From NCBI GenBank assembly GCA_001803565.1, contig MHDQ01000046.1:1-12030 (forward strand): a stretch of 12,030 nt of DNA, written 5' to 3'. The first letter of the stretch is position 1, and every line of letters starts with the position of its first letter. This DNA comes from Nitrospinae bacterium RIFCSPLOWO2_12_FULL_45_22. GTDB lineage: Bacteria; 2-12-FULL-45-22. This document shows, one piece after another, positions 1-5,832 of the stretch. The position numbers and the translations under genes were made by a program. The notes under the pieces were generated by a model. That model was given only the letters and a program-made list of their open reading frames with translations. It did no database searches and was not told the DNA's origin.

Positions 1-2
1 TA

Positions 3-107
3 GGGATTATAGCGGCTTATGATACCAAACTTGACGACTTTTTTGTGGGAGTTAGGAGGATTAGCCGGTTCAGACCTGACTGGCGGAGAGATAAGGGAAA
101 GGATTAA
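3..107 (+). CDS. C-terminal fragment of unidentified protein (5' truncated by window edge)
   Basis: A reading frame open from the left edge runs 34 codons to a TAA at 105-107. The peptide begins GIIAAYDTKLDDFFVGVRRI and ends RRDKGKD; it is basic, has mixed hydrophobic and charged residues, and looks like a normal protein tail rather than random translation. I do not recognise the family. It is convergent with the coiled-coil gene ending at 142, leaving only 34 bp between them, which fits a real gene end. A GGCT/GGCC hairpin followed by five T residues lies just downstream and could terminate it. The competing 62-codon frame at 19-207 runs through this tail and into the neighbour and is less likely. 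Reality is inferred from position and composition only. Confidence 0.45.
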   Translation, partial: GIIAAYDTKLDDFFVGVRRISRFRPDWRRDKGKD

Positions 108-110
108 AAG

Positions 111-136
111 GATTAATGGGCTGATAATGGCCTTTT
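111..136 (+). terminator. Possible weak intrinsic terminator
   Basis: GGCT and GGCC (4 bp including one G-U pair) flank a six-base AT-rich loop and are followed by a T5 run, directly after the stop codon at 107 and before the convergent gene end at 142. The stem is short, so this is a tentative call. Confidence 0.28.
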
Positions 137-141
137 TGTTC

Positions 142-684
142 TTACAGCATCCCCACATTCCTCAGCACCTCTGCCATACGGGAATCAGCCTTAGCAAACT
201 CTTTTAAGGCCCGTTCTAGCTTGTCTTCTTTCACTTCTAACTCGCGGCTCTTAGCAATGGCGGGCTGGAGGGCGGTCTTCCGGTCCCAGATAGCAAACCC
301 TATAGTAATCGCTACTATGGCAGCAAAGGCCGCTACTATCCCGATAAATATGTTCACTAATCGGTCAATCTGGTGCTCTATATTCCTCTGCCCTTCCTCA
401 ATCCGCTTAATATCAGCCTTTAGGCCTTTAATATCCCCCTTTAACTCTTGCCTTAAGCTATTAATTTCTCCCTTTAACTCTTGCCTTACAGCATTAATTT
501 CTCCTTTTAACTCCTCCCTTACAGCTTTTATCTCACCTCTCAGTTCTTTTATATCCCCTTTTAACTCCCCAAGTTTTTCTATTATCTCTTTGTCAGAGAT
601 ACTGGGCGCTACTTCTACGGCCCATGATGGGCAAGCTATGGCCAGGATAAAGATAACTAAGACTACCCCCCTCCTCCTTTTCAT
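142..684 (-). CDS. Signal-peptide coiled-coil protein with one membrane segment
   Basis: 180 residues of unknown function. Residues 1-22 look like a Sec signal (basic MKRRR, hydrophobic core, small-residue site near PSWA). Residues 35-108 are an uninterrupted charged helix with an 11-residue (hendecad) periodicity, seen as repeated ELKGEINAVRQ-like units, predicting a long coiled coil. Residues 110-133 are a transmembrane helix, then a charged helical tail ends at NVGML. The hendecads are visible in DNA as 33-bp units. A GAGGAGG ribosome site lies 10 bp before the ATG. It is the last gene of the moeA run, 34 bp after the HAD gene. A membrane-tethered oligomer is plausible; whether the N-terminus is a cleaved signal or a second anchor is not settled. 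The gene is probably real given the ribosome site, codon periodicity and operon position. Confidence 0.8.
   Translation of the reverse strand: MKRRRGVVLVIFILAIACPSWAVEVAPSISDKEIIEKLGELKGDIKELRGEIKAVREELKGEINAVRQELKGEINSLRQELKGDIKGLKADIKRIEEGQRNIEHQIDRLVNIFIGIVAAFAAIVAITIGFAIWDRKTALQPAIAKSRELEVKEDKLERALKEFAKADSRMAEVLRNVGML
439..537 (-). repeat. 33-bp coding tandem repeat (hendecad coiled coil)
   Basis: Three adjacent 33-bp units (439-471, 472-504, 505-537) are near-identical, the first two differing at very few bases; more diverged units flank them. Each encodes 11 residues of the form (E/D)LKG(E/D)I. This is coding repetition, not an array with spacers. Confidence 0.75.
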
Positions 685-718
685 CTGATGTATTCCTCCT
701 CTATTAATAAAATTCGGG

Positions 719-1402
719 TCAAAGGGCCTGAAGACCCAAGACGTTCAATAGGTGACTGATATCCGGGATAATCGCCTCCGGGCCTTCTATGGTAAGGTTG
801 TCATAATTGCCCGTACCGGTCAATACTGCTATGGTTTTTACCCCAGCGGCTTTACCGGCCTTAATATCAATAGGTGAATCGCCGACATAAACCGCACCCT
901 CGGCAGGACAACCCAGTCTGTTCAAGCACTCCAGGATAATATCTGGTGCTGGTTTTAAGCGGCTTACCTCTTCTTTGGTAACGGTTGCTTCTAATAGCGG
1001 TAATAGGCCCCGCTCTACTAGATATTTCAGATATTTAGTGTCGCCAGAAGTAGCTATCCCGCGCAAGAACTTTTTCTCTTTTAACTTCTCCAGGGTTTTC
1101 CAGGTATCCGGAAAGGGTTTTAACTGTTCTTGTTGGAATCGTTGCCACAGGCCGAAACCGATCTCTCTCCCTTTCTGGAGCAAGGAATTTCTATTCTCTA
1201 TGTTTTGTGGGATCATGGATTCCATAATCGAGAGGCCATTGCCCAGCATGTCGTTAGTAATTTCCCGGGAAGGGGGCTGGAGGCCAATCCCATTAAAAAT
1301 ATCCACTACCAGGCCGTAAAAGGGGGTAATGGAATCTATTAATGTGCCATCTAAGTCAAAAATTACGGCCTGGATATCAGTCAATCTGGTGGATAAACTC
1401 AC
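719..1402 (-). CDS. HAD-superfamily hydrolase, phosphoglycolate phosphatase-like
   Basis: 227 residues, normal for a subfamily I HAD phosphatase. Motif I is FDLDGT with nucleophile D16 and acid D18; motif II is the TSG around 118-120; motif III is K150 in RLKPAP; motif IV is VGDSPID with D175 and D179. A helical cap lies between residues 22 and 100. The family hydrolyses phosphate esters of small metabolites through an aspartyl-phosphate intermediate with Mg2+; the substrate cannot be read from sequence, and phosphoglycolate, pyrophosphate or a sugar phosphate are all possible. The start is GTG at 1402, chosen because AGGGAGAT precedes it at good spacing and because the frame opens just before motif I. 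It overlaps the end of the upstream gene by 26 bp, implying translational coupling. Confidence 0.9.
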   Translation of the reverse strand: MSLSTRLTDIQAVIFDLDGTLIDSITPFYGLVVDIFNGIGLQPPSREITNDMLGNGLSIMESMIPQNIENRNSLLQKGREIGFGLWQRFQQEQLKPFPDTWKTLEKLKEKKFLRGIATSGDTKYLKYLVERGLLPLLEATVTKEEVSRLKPAPDIILECLNRLGCPAEGAVYVGDSPIDIKAGKAAGVKTIAVLTGTGNYDNLTIEGPEAIIPDISHLLNVLGLQAL

Positions 1403-1832
1403 AATAGCTATCTCCCTTCGAGAGCAGTGCTTCCAGCTTCTCTAAGCGATAAGTAGGGTTAAGGGTTTGAAAAGTAGCCCGCTCTAATTCATATGCCAGG
1501 TGGGTACAGAATTCCGGGCAGGACTTCAAGAGTTCAGAAAAGGGGCATTCCCTTTCTCGTTTAATCGCCCTTTTGGGGCCTCTTTCTACCCACTCTCCCT
1601 TCACGCCAGCCAACTGGTCTTCCCAGTCCTGGATCTTAGCCAGGCTGCTCATATCATTAACATCAATATTGAGCTCTGTCTGGAGTAATGGTGCGCGCTT
1701 CTGGCCTATATAGGTCATAAGGGGTAGCATGACCTGCCAGGACTTATCACCAAAAATCCTTTTGCTATAGACAATGCTTCTTAGCCATGGCCCGGCACCA
1801 TAACGAAAGAACAACTTAATAAAGAAGAGCAT
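1377..1832 (-). CDS. Small cysteine-containing protein, L-2-amino-thiazoline-4-carboxylate hydrolase-like
   Basis: 151 residues. The N-terminal third is hydrophobic and basic (MLFFIKLFFRYGAGPWLRS) and may contact the membrane. The C-terminal half carries a Cys-rich pattern: ECP near residue 97, CPEFC near 105-109, a conserved-looking ELERATFQTLNP stretch and a final GDSYCEF. That CP...GD..C.F layout resembles the ATC-hydrolase-like family (L-2-amino-thiazoline-4-carboxylic acid hydrolase fold), many members of which have no proven thiazoline activity. The match is by pattern memory, so the family call is moderate and the substrate unknown. The ATG follows the moeA stop by 3 bp, with its GGGAGG ribosome site inside the last moeA codons, so translation is probably coupled. 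Its stop lies inside the HAD gene. Confidence 0.72.
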   Translation of the reverse strand: MLFFIKLFFRYGAGPWLRSIVYSKRIFGDKSWQVMLPLMTYIGQKRAPLLQTELNIDVNDMSSLAKIQDWEDQLAGVKGEWVERGPKRAIKRERECPFSELLKSCPEFCTHLAYELERATFQTLNPTYRLEKLEALLSKGDSYCEFIHQID

Positions 1833-1835
1833 ACT

Positions 1836-3104
1836 TTATCCCTCCCGCGTTAGCAAGGCATTTCCTGGGCGGTTATAAAATGCGGTAAGGGTCCAGGGCA
1901 AGAGCTTAATAGCTACCTCTTCCCCTTGCCGGATGATCTGACAATCCTCGGGTATGATCGCTAAACCGTTGGCTAGGACCATAGATTTCAGGATAGCTGA
2001 CCCTTGATCGCCCGTGCTAGAGGCTACATAACGGTTATCTTCTCGCCAGACCTTTACCCGCACATAATGACGTCGGCCCGGTTTCTGCTTGAGGTCTTCT
2101 TTTAATATGGCCCGGATAGTAGGATTAAATAGATTGGAGTGGCCCATCATCTTTAATATAGCTGGCCGCACAAACTCTTCAAAGACCACCATAGCCGCTA
2201 CCGGATTGCCTGGGATACCAAAATAGGGCTTATGCTGCTTGAGACCAAACACCAGGGGCTTGCCGGGTTTCATAGCTACTTGCCAAAACTTTATCTCCCC
2301 CCCGATCTCTTTAAATATCTCCTTTACCAGGTCATATTCCCCGACCGATACGCCACCAGTAGTCAAGACCATATCGGCCTCTTTAAATCCTTCTTCTATC
2401 TTTTCTTTAATGCCTTCTCGGGTATCCCCAGCCGTGCCTAACAGATAAACCTGGGCACCTGATTGGGTTATTTGAGCCCCTAAGGAATAAGTATTACTAT
2501 TCCTAATCTTTCCGGGACTTAAAGCCTCGTCTAGCGCAATCAGCTCATCTCCAGTAGCTAATACGGCTACTAATGGAGAAGGAATTACTTTTACTTCTCT
2601 GTTGCCCAAAGAAGCCAGCATACCTATTTCTGGTGGCCATAGTACAGTGTTATTTTTTAAGACCAACTCTCCTTGCTTAACATCCTCGGCTGCTAAGCGG
2701 ACATTCTCGCCTGGCTTTACTGGTTTAAACATCAGAACATCTGATGTCCCCACAATTTGAGTCTCTTCTACCGGTAATACCGCATTGGCCCCCTCAGGTA
2801 TCGGGGCACCGGTCATGATCCGGGCCGTTTCTCGTTGGCCTATGCTTTTGGCAGGTGATTTTCCTGCGGGTAAGTCCTCGATAATCTTTAAACTTATTGG
2901 ATTTTCTCGAGATGCCCCTACTATGTCCTCAGCCCGAACCGCATATCCGTCCATGGCCGAATTATTCCACGGAGGAATATCTATAGGAGAATAGATATCT
3001 TCTGCTAAAACCCGGCCCAGGACCTCTAAGATAAACACCTTTCTGGGGGATAAAACCTTAATATTTTCTAACACTATCCCGATGGCTTCTTCTACTCTGA
3101 TCAT
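1836..3104 (-). CDS. moeA: Molybdopterin molybdotransferase MoeA
   Basis: 422 residues, close to the usual 400-410 plus a roughly 20-residue C-terminal tail beyond KLLPW. MoeA inserts molybdate into adenylylated molybdopterin, the last step of basic molybdenum-cofactor synthesis, in the cytosol. Visible hallmarks: PPWNNSAMDGYA (44-55), ARIMTGAPIPEGANAV (94-109), GENVRLAAEDVKQGE (132-146), the MogA-like domain with ATGDEL (183-188) and SPGKIRNSN (196-204), TTGGVSVGEYD (248-258), MKPGKP (278-283) and FGIPGNPVA (295-303), then a C-terminal beta domain with GRRHYVRV. It is the first gene of a four-gene run. No other Moco genes are adjacent. A 279-bp divergent region upstream carries an FNR-like palindrome. 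The ATG at 3104 is supported by GGAAGGA and AGAGG just upstream and by the normal MoeA N-terminus. Confidence 0.96.
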   Translation of the reverse strand: MIRVEEAIGIVLENIKVLSPRKVFILEVLGRVLAEDIYSPIDIPPWNNSAMDGYAVRAEDIVGASRENPISLKIIEDLPAGKSPAKSIGQRETARIMTGAPIPEGANAVLPVEETQIVGTSDVLMFKPVKPGENVRLAAEDVKQGELVLKNNTVLWPPEIGMLASLGNREVKVIPSPLVAVLATGDELIALDEALSPGKIRNSNTYSLGAQITQSGAQVYLLGTAGDTREGIKEKIEEGFKEADMVLTTGGVSVGEYDLVKEIFKEIGGEIKFWQVAMKPGKPLVFGLKQHKPYFGIPGNPVAAMVVFEEFVRPAILKMMGHSNLFNPTIRAILKEDLKQKPGRRHYVRVKVWREDNRYVASSTGDQGSAILKSMVLANGLAIIPEDCQIIRQGEEVAIKLLPWTLTAFYNRPGNALLTREG

Positions 3105-3120
3105 CCTCTATCCTTCCCTT

Positions 3121-3156
3121 TTTTCTAGAAAATAGCACGGATAAATCCGCCCCTAC
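3121..3156. promoter_or_regulatory. Two short palindromes upstream of moeA
   Basis: TTTTCTAGAAAA (3121-3132) is a perfect 12-bp palindrome 17 bp before the moeA start, and CGGATAAATCCG (3138-3149) is a 5-bp inverted repeat next to CCCCTAC. The second resembles a fragment of the GTAGGGGCGG...CCGCCCCTAC class of small dispersed repeats. They may be leader hairpins, an operator or repeat debris; no regulator can be named. Confidence 0.3.
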
Positions 3157-3224
3157 ACTATTTTTAGCCCTCATAGTATCCCTTGGGCCCTGAGGGCTTA
3201 TGCCCCGAGTTTGTCAGATACACC

Positions 3225-3238
3225 TTGATTTTAATCAA
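3225..3238. promoter_or_regulatory. FNR/CRP-family-like operator, perfect TTGAT-N4-ATCAA
   Basis: The 14 bases read TTGAT, TTTA, ATCAA, an exact match to both half-sites of the consensus bound by FNR-type oxygen-sensing regulators. It lies in the divergent region between moeA (start 3104, -) and the small + strand gene at 3384. A second AATCAATT motif occurs exactly 33 bp further on (3266-3273). TTGATT and TAAAAT (3247-3252), 16 bp apart, could form a + strand promoter overlapping the box. The match is seen; the regulator and its target are inference, and the AT-rich setting raises the chance of coincidence. Confidence 0.45.
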
Positions 3239-3383
3239 TTTAATATTAAAATAAGTCTGTACTGAAATCAATTAAAGATAGCATAGTATAACCTGATAAT
3301 TAACATTCCTGCTACCCCTTAGAGCTAGCAAGCTCGCTTCATGGGCAAGCTACTGTTATTTTTAGAAAGGAGATTCGTGAGGT

Positions 3384-3581
3384 ATGACTTATGAGGAATT
3401 ATTGGTTGAAGTTGTTACTCAGTATCCCAAAGCAAAGAAAGTTATTACTGATCTGCAAAGCAAAAACAAAGCCGCCTACCAAATAGTTGATATCTTAGAG
3501 GATATGGGCTTACTTTCTCAAGAGTTAAAACGCGAGTATGAAAAGCCACCTAGTTTTATATCATTTAAAGACGAGGATTAA
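3384..3581 (+). CDS. Small hypothetical acidic-tailed helical protein
   Basis: 65 residues, not recognised. MTYEELLVEVVTQYPKAKK is followed by helical, charged sequence, a VDILEDMGLL segment and a proline-containing tail ending FKDED. There is no signal peptide, Cys cluster or membrane segment, so it is predicted to be a soluble two- or three-helix protein. AAAGGAG lies 11-12 bp before the ATG and a second GAGG sits closer, so translation is plausible. It stands alone: moeA diverges upstream and the LUD gene converges downstream. Its upstream region contains the FNR-like box. A role as small regulator or adaptor would be a guess. Codon composition is even and no other frame in the region is open, which favours a real gene. 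Confidence 0.65.
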   Translation: MTYEELLVEVVTQYPKAKKVITDLQSKNKAAYQIVDILEDMGLLSQELKREYEKPPSFISFKDED

Positions 3582-3606
3582 ATAGTCCTTGTAGTACCTA
3601 CGAGAA

Positions 3607-3668
3607 GGATTCTAGGGTTCGAGGATTCAAGGATTCTAGTGAAACTCCCTTGACCCCTGGAATCCTGG
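3607..3668. repeat. Octamer tandem repeat plus inverted arm (GGATTCTA class)
   Basis: Four consecutive 8-bp units at 3607-3638 read GGATTCTA, GGGTTCGA, GGATTCAA, GGATTCTA. The last unit and its flank (AGGATTCTAG, 3630-3639) form an inverted repeat with CTGGAATCCT (3657-3666), giving a 10-bp stem with one wobble. It is noncoding, between convergent gene ends, and resembles small dispersed elements known in many environmental genomes. Confidence 0.55.
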
Positions 3669-3692
3669 TAAGTGAATCTTCCCTGGTCATTC

Positions 3693-3742
3693 TTCGCGTC
3701 CTTTGCCTGCCCGCGCTACTGCAGGTGGGCGTCTTTGCGGTT
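3693..3742. repeat. GCGTC/CTTTGCGG dispersed repeat interrupted by a 24-bp GC-rich element
   Basis: The flanks TTCGCGTCCTTTGC (3693-3706) and GTCTTTGCGGTT (3731-3742) would join into the familiar CTTTGCGTCTTTGCGG-type repeat. Between them lies a 24-bp GC-rich segment (3707-3730) starting CTGCCCGCGC and ending GGTGGGC, with CTGC/GCAG and GCCC/GGGC arms. The flank type recurs at 5734-5793, where it is uninterrupted. Confidence 0.5.
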
Positions 3743-3760
3743 CTATCTAAGCCTAGATAC

Positions 3761-3785
3761 TTTAATCTGGCAAAGTCAGATTAAA
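3761..3785. terminator. Hairpin between convergent genes, possible terminator
   Basis: TTTAATCTG (3761-3769) and CAGATTAAA (3777-3785) are perfect 9-bp arms around a 7-base loop, 19 bp beyond the LUD stop codon and downstream of the small + gene. The stem is AT-rich and neither side has a strong T run, so termination is only suggested by position. Confidence 0.4.
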
Positions 3786-3804
3786 ATTATCCCCCTAATT
3801 TGCT

Positions 3805-4494
3805 TTAGAAACCGAGGTTATCTCCTACCAAAATAATCAGTATATCAGTGAGCATAGGGCGTCGTTCCAGGATAATTGTTGCCCGGCAGGCCCGTTGTGG
3901 GGAATTGCAGTCCGCACAAAAGCCGGTCTGGATACAAGGAACTGCTAGATCGGCCTCTTTTATGGCCTGAGGGGTGGCGATATTTTTGATACGCTGCAGG
4001 GCGCTGGGGATATCAGGCACCAATTTATTTATTCCAGCTACTATCATTACTTTTTGTGGCCCGAAGGTCATAGCACAGACCCGATTGCCAATCCCATCGG
4101 TACTAACCAATTCTCCTTCTATAGTAAGGGCATTAGTGCTGGTTAAGAAGATGTCACAAGTCAGATGGGCCTTACGGATATTCAGAATCTCTTCTTGGGA
4201 GAGCCCGGGCTTCCAATGGTTATAGATGATATTGCCCTGGGCTTCCAGGGCTGCTAAAATCCCTATTTCTCTGATGGTCATGGAACCTCCTACCCCTACC
4301 CGGGCTGAGGCCGGGATACGGTTCAAGAGCTCCGCATGGGCTTGATGCCGATCCGCCACATAAAGGGCCTCAAAACCATGCTCCTTCAAGGCATTAATAG
4401 CCCTGATGGCCCGTTGTTCCTGGTGCCAGATGCGGATCTTTTCCATGTTTTTTAACCTTTCTGCATAAATATCTTCCGGTATTTCTTTCTCCAT
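3805..4494 (-). CDS. LUD-domain (DUF162, LutC/YkgG-like) protein with C-terminal cysteine cluster
   Basis: 229 residues. The LUD fold is seen from VGVGGSMTIREIG (66-78), through the acid-rich TSTNALTIEGELVSTDG region (118-134), GNRV (136-139), and GINKLVPDI (154-162). LUD proteins include LutC, part of the lactate oxidation complex LutABC, but this stand-alone type with a Cys-rich tail (C187, C193, C196 and C203, the last three in FCADCNSPQRAC) is common in anaerobes and has no settled function. The cysteines could hold an Fe-S cluster or metal; that is inference. No LutA or LutB homologue is in the window, so a lactate role is not supported. A strong AGGAGGAG site precedes the ATG at 4494. 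It follows the repeat-protein gene by 45 bp and may share its transcript. Confidence 0.9.
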   Translation of the reverse strand: MEKEIPEDIYAERLKNMEKIRIWHQEQRAIRAINALKEHGFEALYVADRHQAHAELLNRIPASARVGVGGSMTIREIGILAALEAQGNIIYNHWKPGLSQEEILNIRKAHLTCDIFLTSTNALTIEGELVSTDGIGNRVCAMTFGPQKVMIVAGINKLVPDIPSALQRIKNIATPQAIKEADLAVPCIQTGFCADCNSPQRACRATIILERRPMLTDILIILVGDNLGF

Positions 4495-4539
4495 AATCTC
4501 CTCCTGGCAGAGACAATCTTTGCCACTACCTTTTCCTAA

Positions 4540-5832
4540 CTACTCCACCTTTTCTTGCCGGACTAATTTACCCCCTTCAAAAAAGAACCGCTGCTCTATC
4601 CGGCCATCATAATTACTATCCTCCTCTTGTCGCACAATCTTATTGGCCTCATAATATGACCAGATATCTATCTTACCGTCCTTATTAGTATCAGCCTCTT
4701 GTCGTATCAGGCTCCCGTCTTGAAAATAGGAAAAGATATCGGGTTGGCTATCACCGTTGGTATCCTGTTCTTGCCGCTCTATCTTGTTATCTTTATAAGA
4801 TAGCCATCGGTCAATTTTACCATTTTTTTGGGTGGACTCCTCCTGGCGCTGCAGTAGGCCGTTCTCATAATAATAGGTTACATCTGGCTTCCCATCATCA
4901 TTACGGTCTTCTTCGTATTTTATTAGTTGATTATTCCGGTAATATGACCAGAGGTCCACCTTCCCTCTTTTCTTGGAATCTACCTCCCGGCGTGCTAATT
5001 TCTCATCCTCGAAAAAGGAGCGGAGGTCTATCTTGCCATCTCCATTGGTATCCTCTTCTTGCCTCACCAGCTTCTTATTGTCAAAATAGTTAATTACTTC
5101 CGGCTTACCGTCGCTATTATTATCTACTTCTTCCTTGGTGATCCTACTGGCACTATCAAAGTAACTCCAAACCTCTATCTTGCCATCTTGGTCGGCATCT
5201 TCTCCTTGCTTAATCAGTTTCTCATTCTGATAATAGAGAAACACATCCTTTTTCTGGTCATGATTCATGTCAGCCTCTTGTCGAACAATCTTTCCTTTTT
5301 CATAATAAGTCCAGAGGTCAGGCCTATTATCATTATTAGTATCTTTTGTCTTTTCCTGAGTATTACCTGCACTATCCAGCGCAAACCAGGTATCCGGGCG
5401 ACCATCGTGGTCAGTATCCTTCTCCTGTTTGAATAAATTTCCTTTCTGATAATAGCTCCAGACATCGGGCTTAGCATCAAAGTTGGTGTCTTGCACATGC
5501 CTCTGGACTTCTCCTTGCGTATAATAGATCCAGGTATCTGGCCGGCTATCATTATTGCTGTCCTCTTCCTGCCGGGCTTTTCCTCCCTCTTCGTAAAAAA
5601 TCTGTGTCGGGGCCTTCTTTTTTTCCTGGGCTTGAGACCAGTAAGAATAAAATAGAGATAAAAATATTATTACTAGGAAGATATTCTTCCTAGTAATAAT
5701 ATTTTTTGGTAACAGCTTTATATGGTTTTTATAACCGCAGAGACACAGAGGCCGCAAAGAGAGGAATTCTTTGCGTTCTTGGCGCCTTTGCGGTAAATAA
5801 TTTGAGTAAAAAAAATCTTTTTCTCTGTGCAC
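4540..5832 (-). CDS. Secreted protein of 14 tandem 24-residue calcium-loop/YwqK-like repeats
   Basis: The open frame is 430 codons. From residue 81 on it is 14 units of 24 residues (two have 25) plus a half unit, consensus (E/Q)xGKLxRQEEDxNxDGKxDxWSYY. Each joins a DxNxDGKxD loop, as in EF-hand/thrombospondin-3-like calcium sites, to a WSYY..GKLxRQE beta-hairpin reminiscent of MORN/YwqK repeats. Some loops are degraded (DSKKRGKVD, STQKNGKID). A signal peptide is seen at about residues 44-68: basic KNIITRKN, a hydrophobic core, then SQA before QEKKK. Upstream of that the frame is only translation of a dispersed DNA repeat, so the GTG at 5832 is unlikely to be the true start; candidates are TTG at 5757 or a rare ATT/CTG start nearer the signal. 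It is probably periplasmic or cell-surface, in the Tol-like operon. Function unknown. Confidence 0.8.
   Translation of the reverse strand: MHREKDFFYSNYLPQRRQERKEFLSLRPLCLCGYKNHIKLLPKNIITRKNIFLVIIFLSLFYSYWSQAQEKKKAPTQIFYEEGGKARQEEDSNNDSRPDTWIYYTQGEVQRHVQDTNFDAKPDVWSYYQKGNLFKQEKDTDHDGRPDTWFALDSAGNTQEKTKDTNNDNRPDLWTYYEKGKIVRQEADMNHDQKKDVFLYYQNEKLIKQGEDADQDGKIEVWSYFDSASRITKEEVDNNSDGKPEVINYFDNKKLVRQEEDTNGDGKIDLRSFFEDEKLARREVDSKKRGKVDLWSYYRNNQLIKYEEDRNDDGKPDVTYYYENGLLQRQEESTQKNGKIDRWLSYKDNKIERQEQDTNGDSQPDIFSYFQDGSLIRQEADTNKDGKIDIWSYYEANKIVRQEEDSNYDGRIEQRFFFEGGKLVRQEKVE
5660..5706. repeat. Perfect inverted repeat, 21-bp arms and 5-base loop
   Basis: The arms 5660-5680 and 5686-5706 are exact reverse complements (core TATTATTACTAGGAAG), separated by ATATT. 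It lies inside the stretch encoding the signal peptide of the repeat protein and is followed by a T run on both strands, so it has the shape of an AT-rich bidirectional terminator or a mobile palindrome. Confidence 0.85.

Noticed and set aside
19-207. 62-codon + strand frame as a gene
   Set aside because: It overlaps the partial gene tail and the end of the coiled-coil gene, and the peptide looks like chance translation.
439-537. 33-bp tandem repeat as a CRISPR or iteron array
   Set aside because: Units abut with no spacers and encode a continuous coiled coil.
221-688. 155-codon + strand frame opposite the coiled-coil gene
   Set aside because: It is an antisense shadow of the 33-bp repeats; the minus-strand frame has the ribosome site and signal peptide.
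3186-3206. Two mutually exclusive short hairpins sharing GGGC at 3194-3197, like an attenuator
   Set aside because: Stems are only 4-5 bp and no leader peptide or T run follows, so chance is likely.
3310-3360. GAGCT-AGCA-AGCTC hairpin and repeated GCAAGCT before the small gene as a cis-regulatory RNA
   Set aside because: The stem is 5 bp and no known riboswitch or T-box feature fits; it may be another dispersed-repeat fragment.
3105-3383. Molybdenum-cofactor riboswitch upstream of moeA
   Set aside because: I could not find the conserved Moco aptamer pattern; only short hairpins are present.
5059-5436. 125-codon hydrophobic + strand frame
   Set aside because: It is an antisense shadow of the repeat-protein gene; its hydrophobicity follows from complementing Asp/Asn/Lys-rich codons.
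4540-5592. Regularly spaced repeats that could suggest a CRISPR array
   Set aside because: The 72-bp periodicity is a coding repeat with a continuous reading frame, and no constant repeat with unique spacers is present.
4540-5832. Repeat-protein gene as a pseudogene
   Set aside because: The frame is intact over all 14 repeats with an apparent signal peptide; only the start codon is uncertain.
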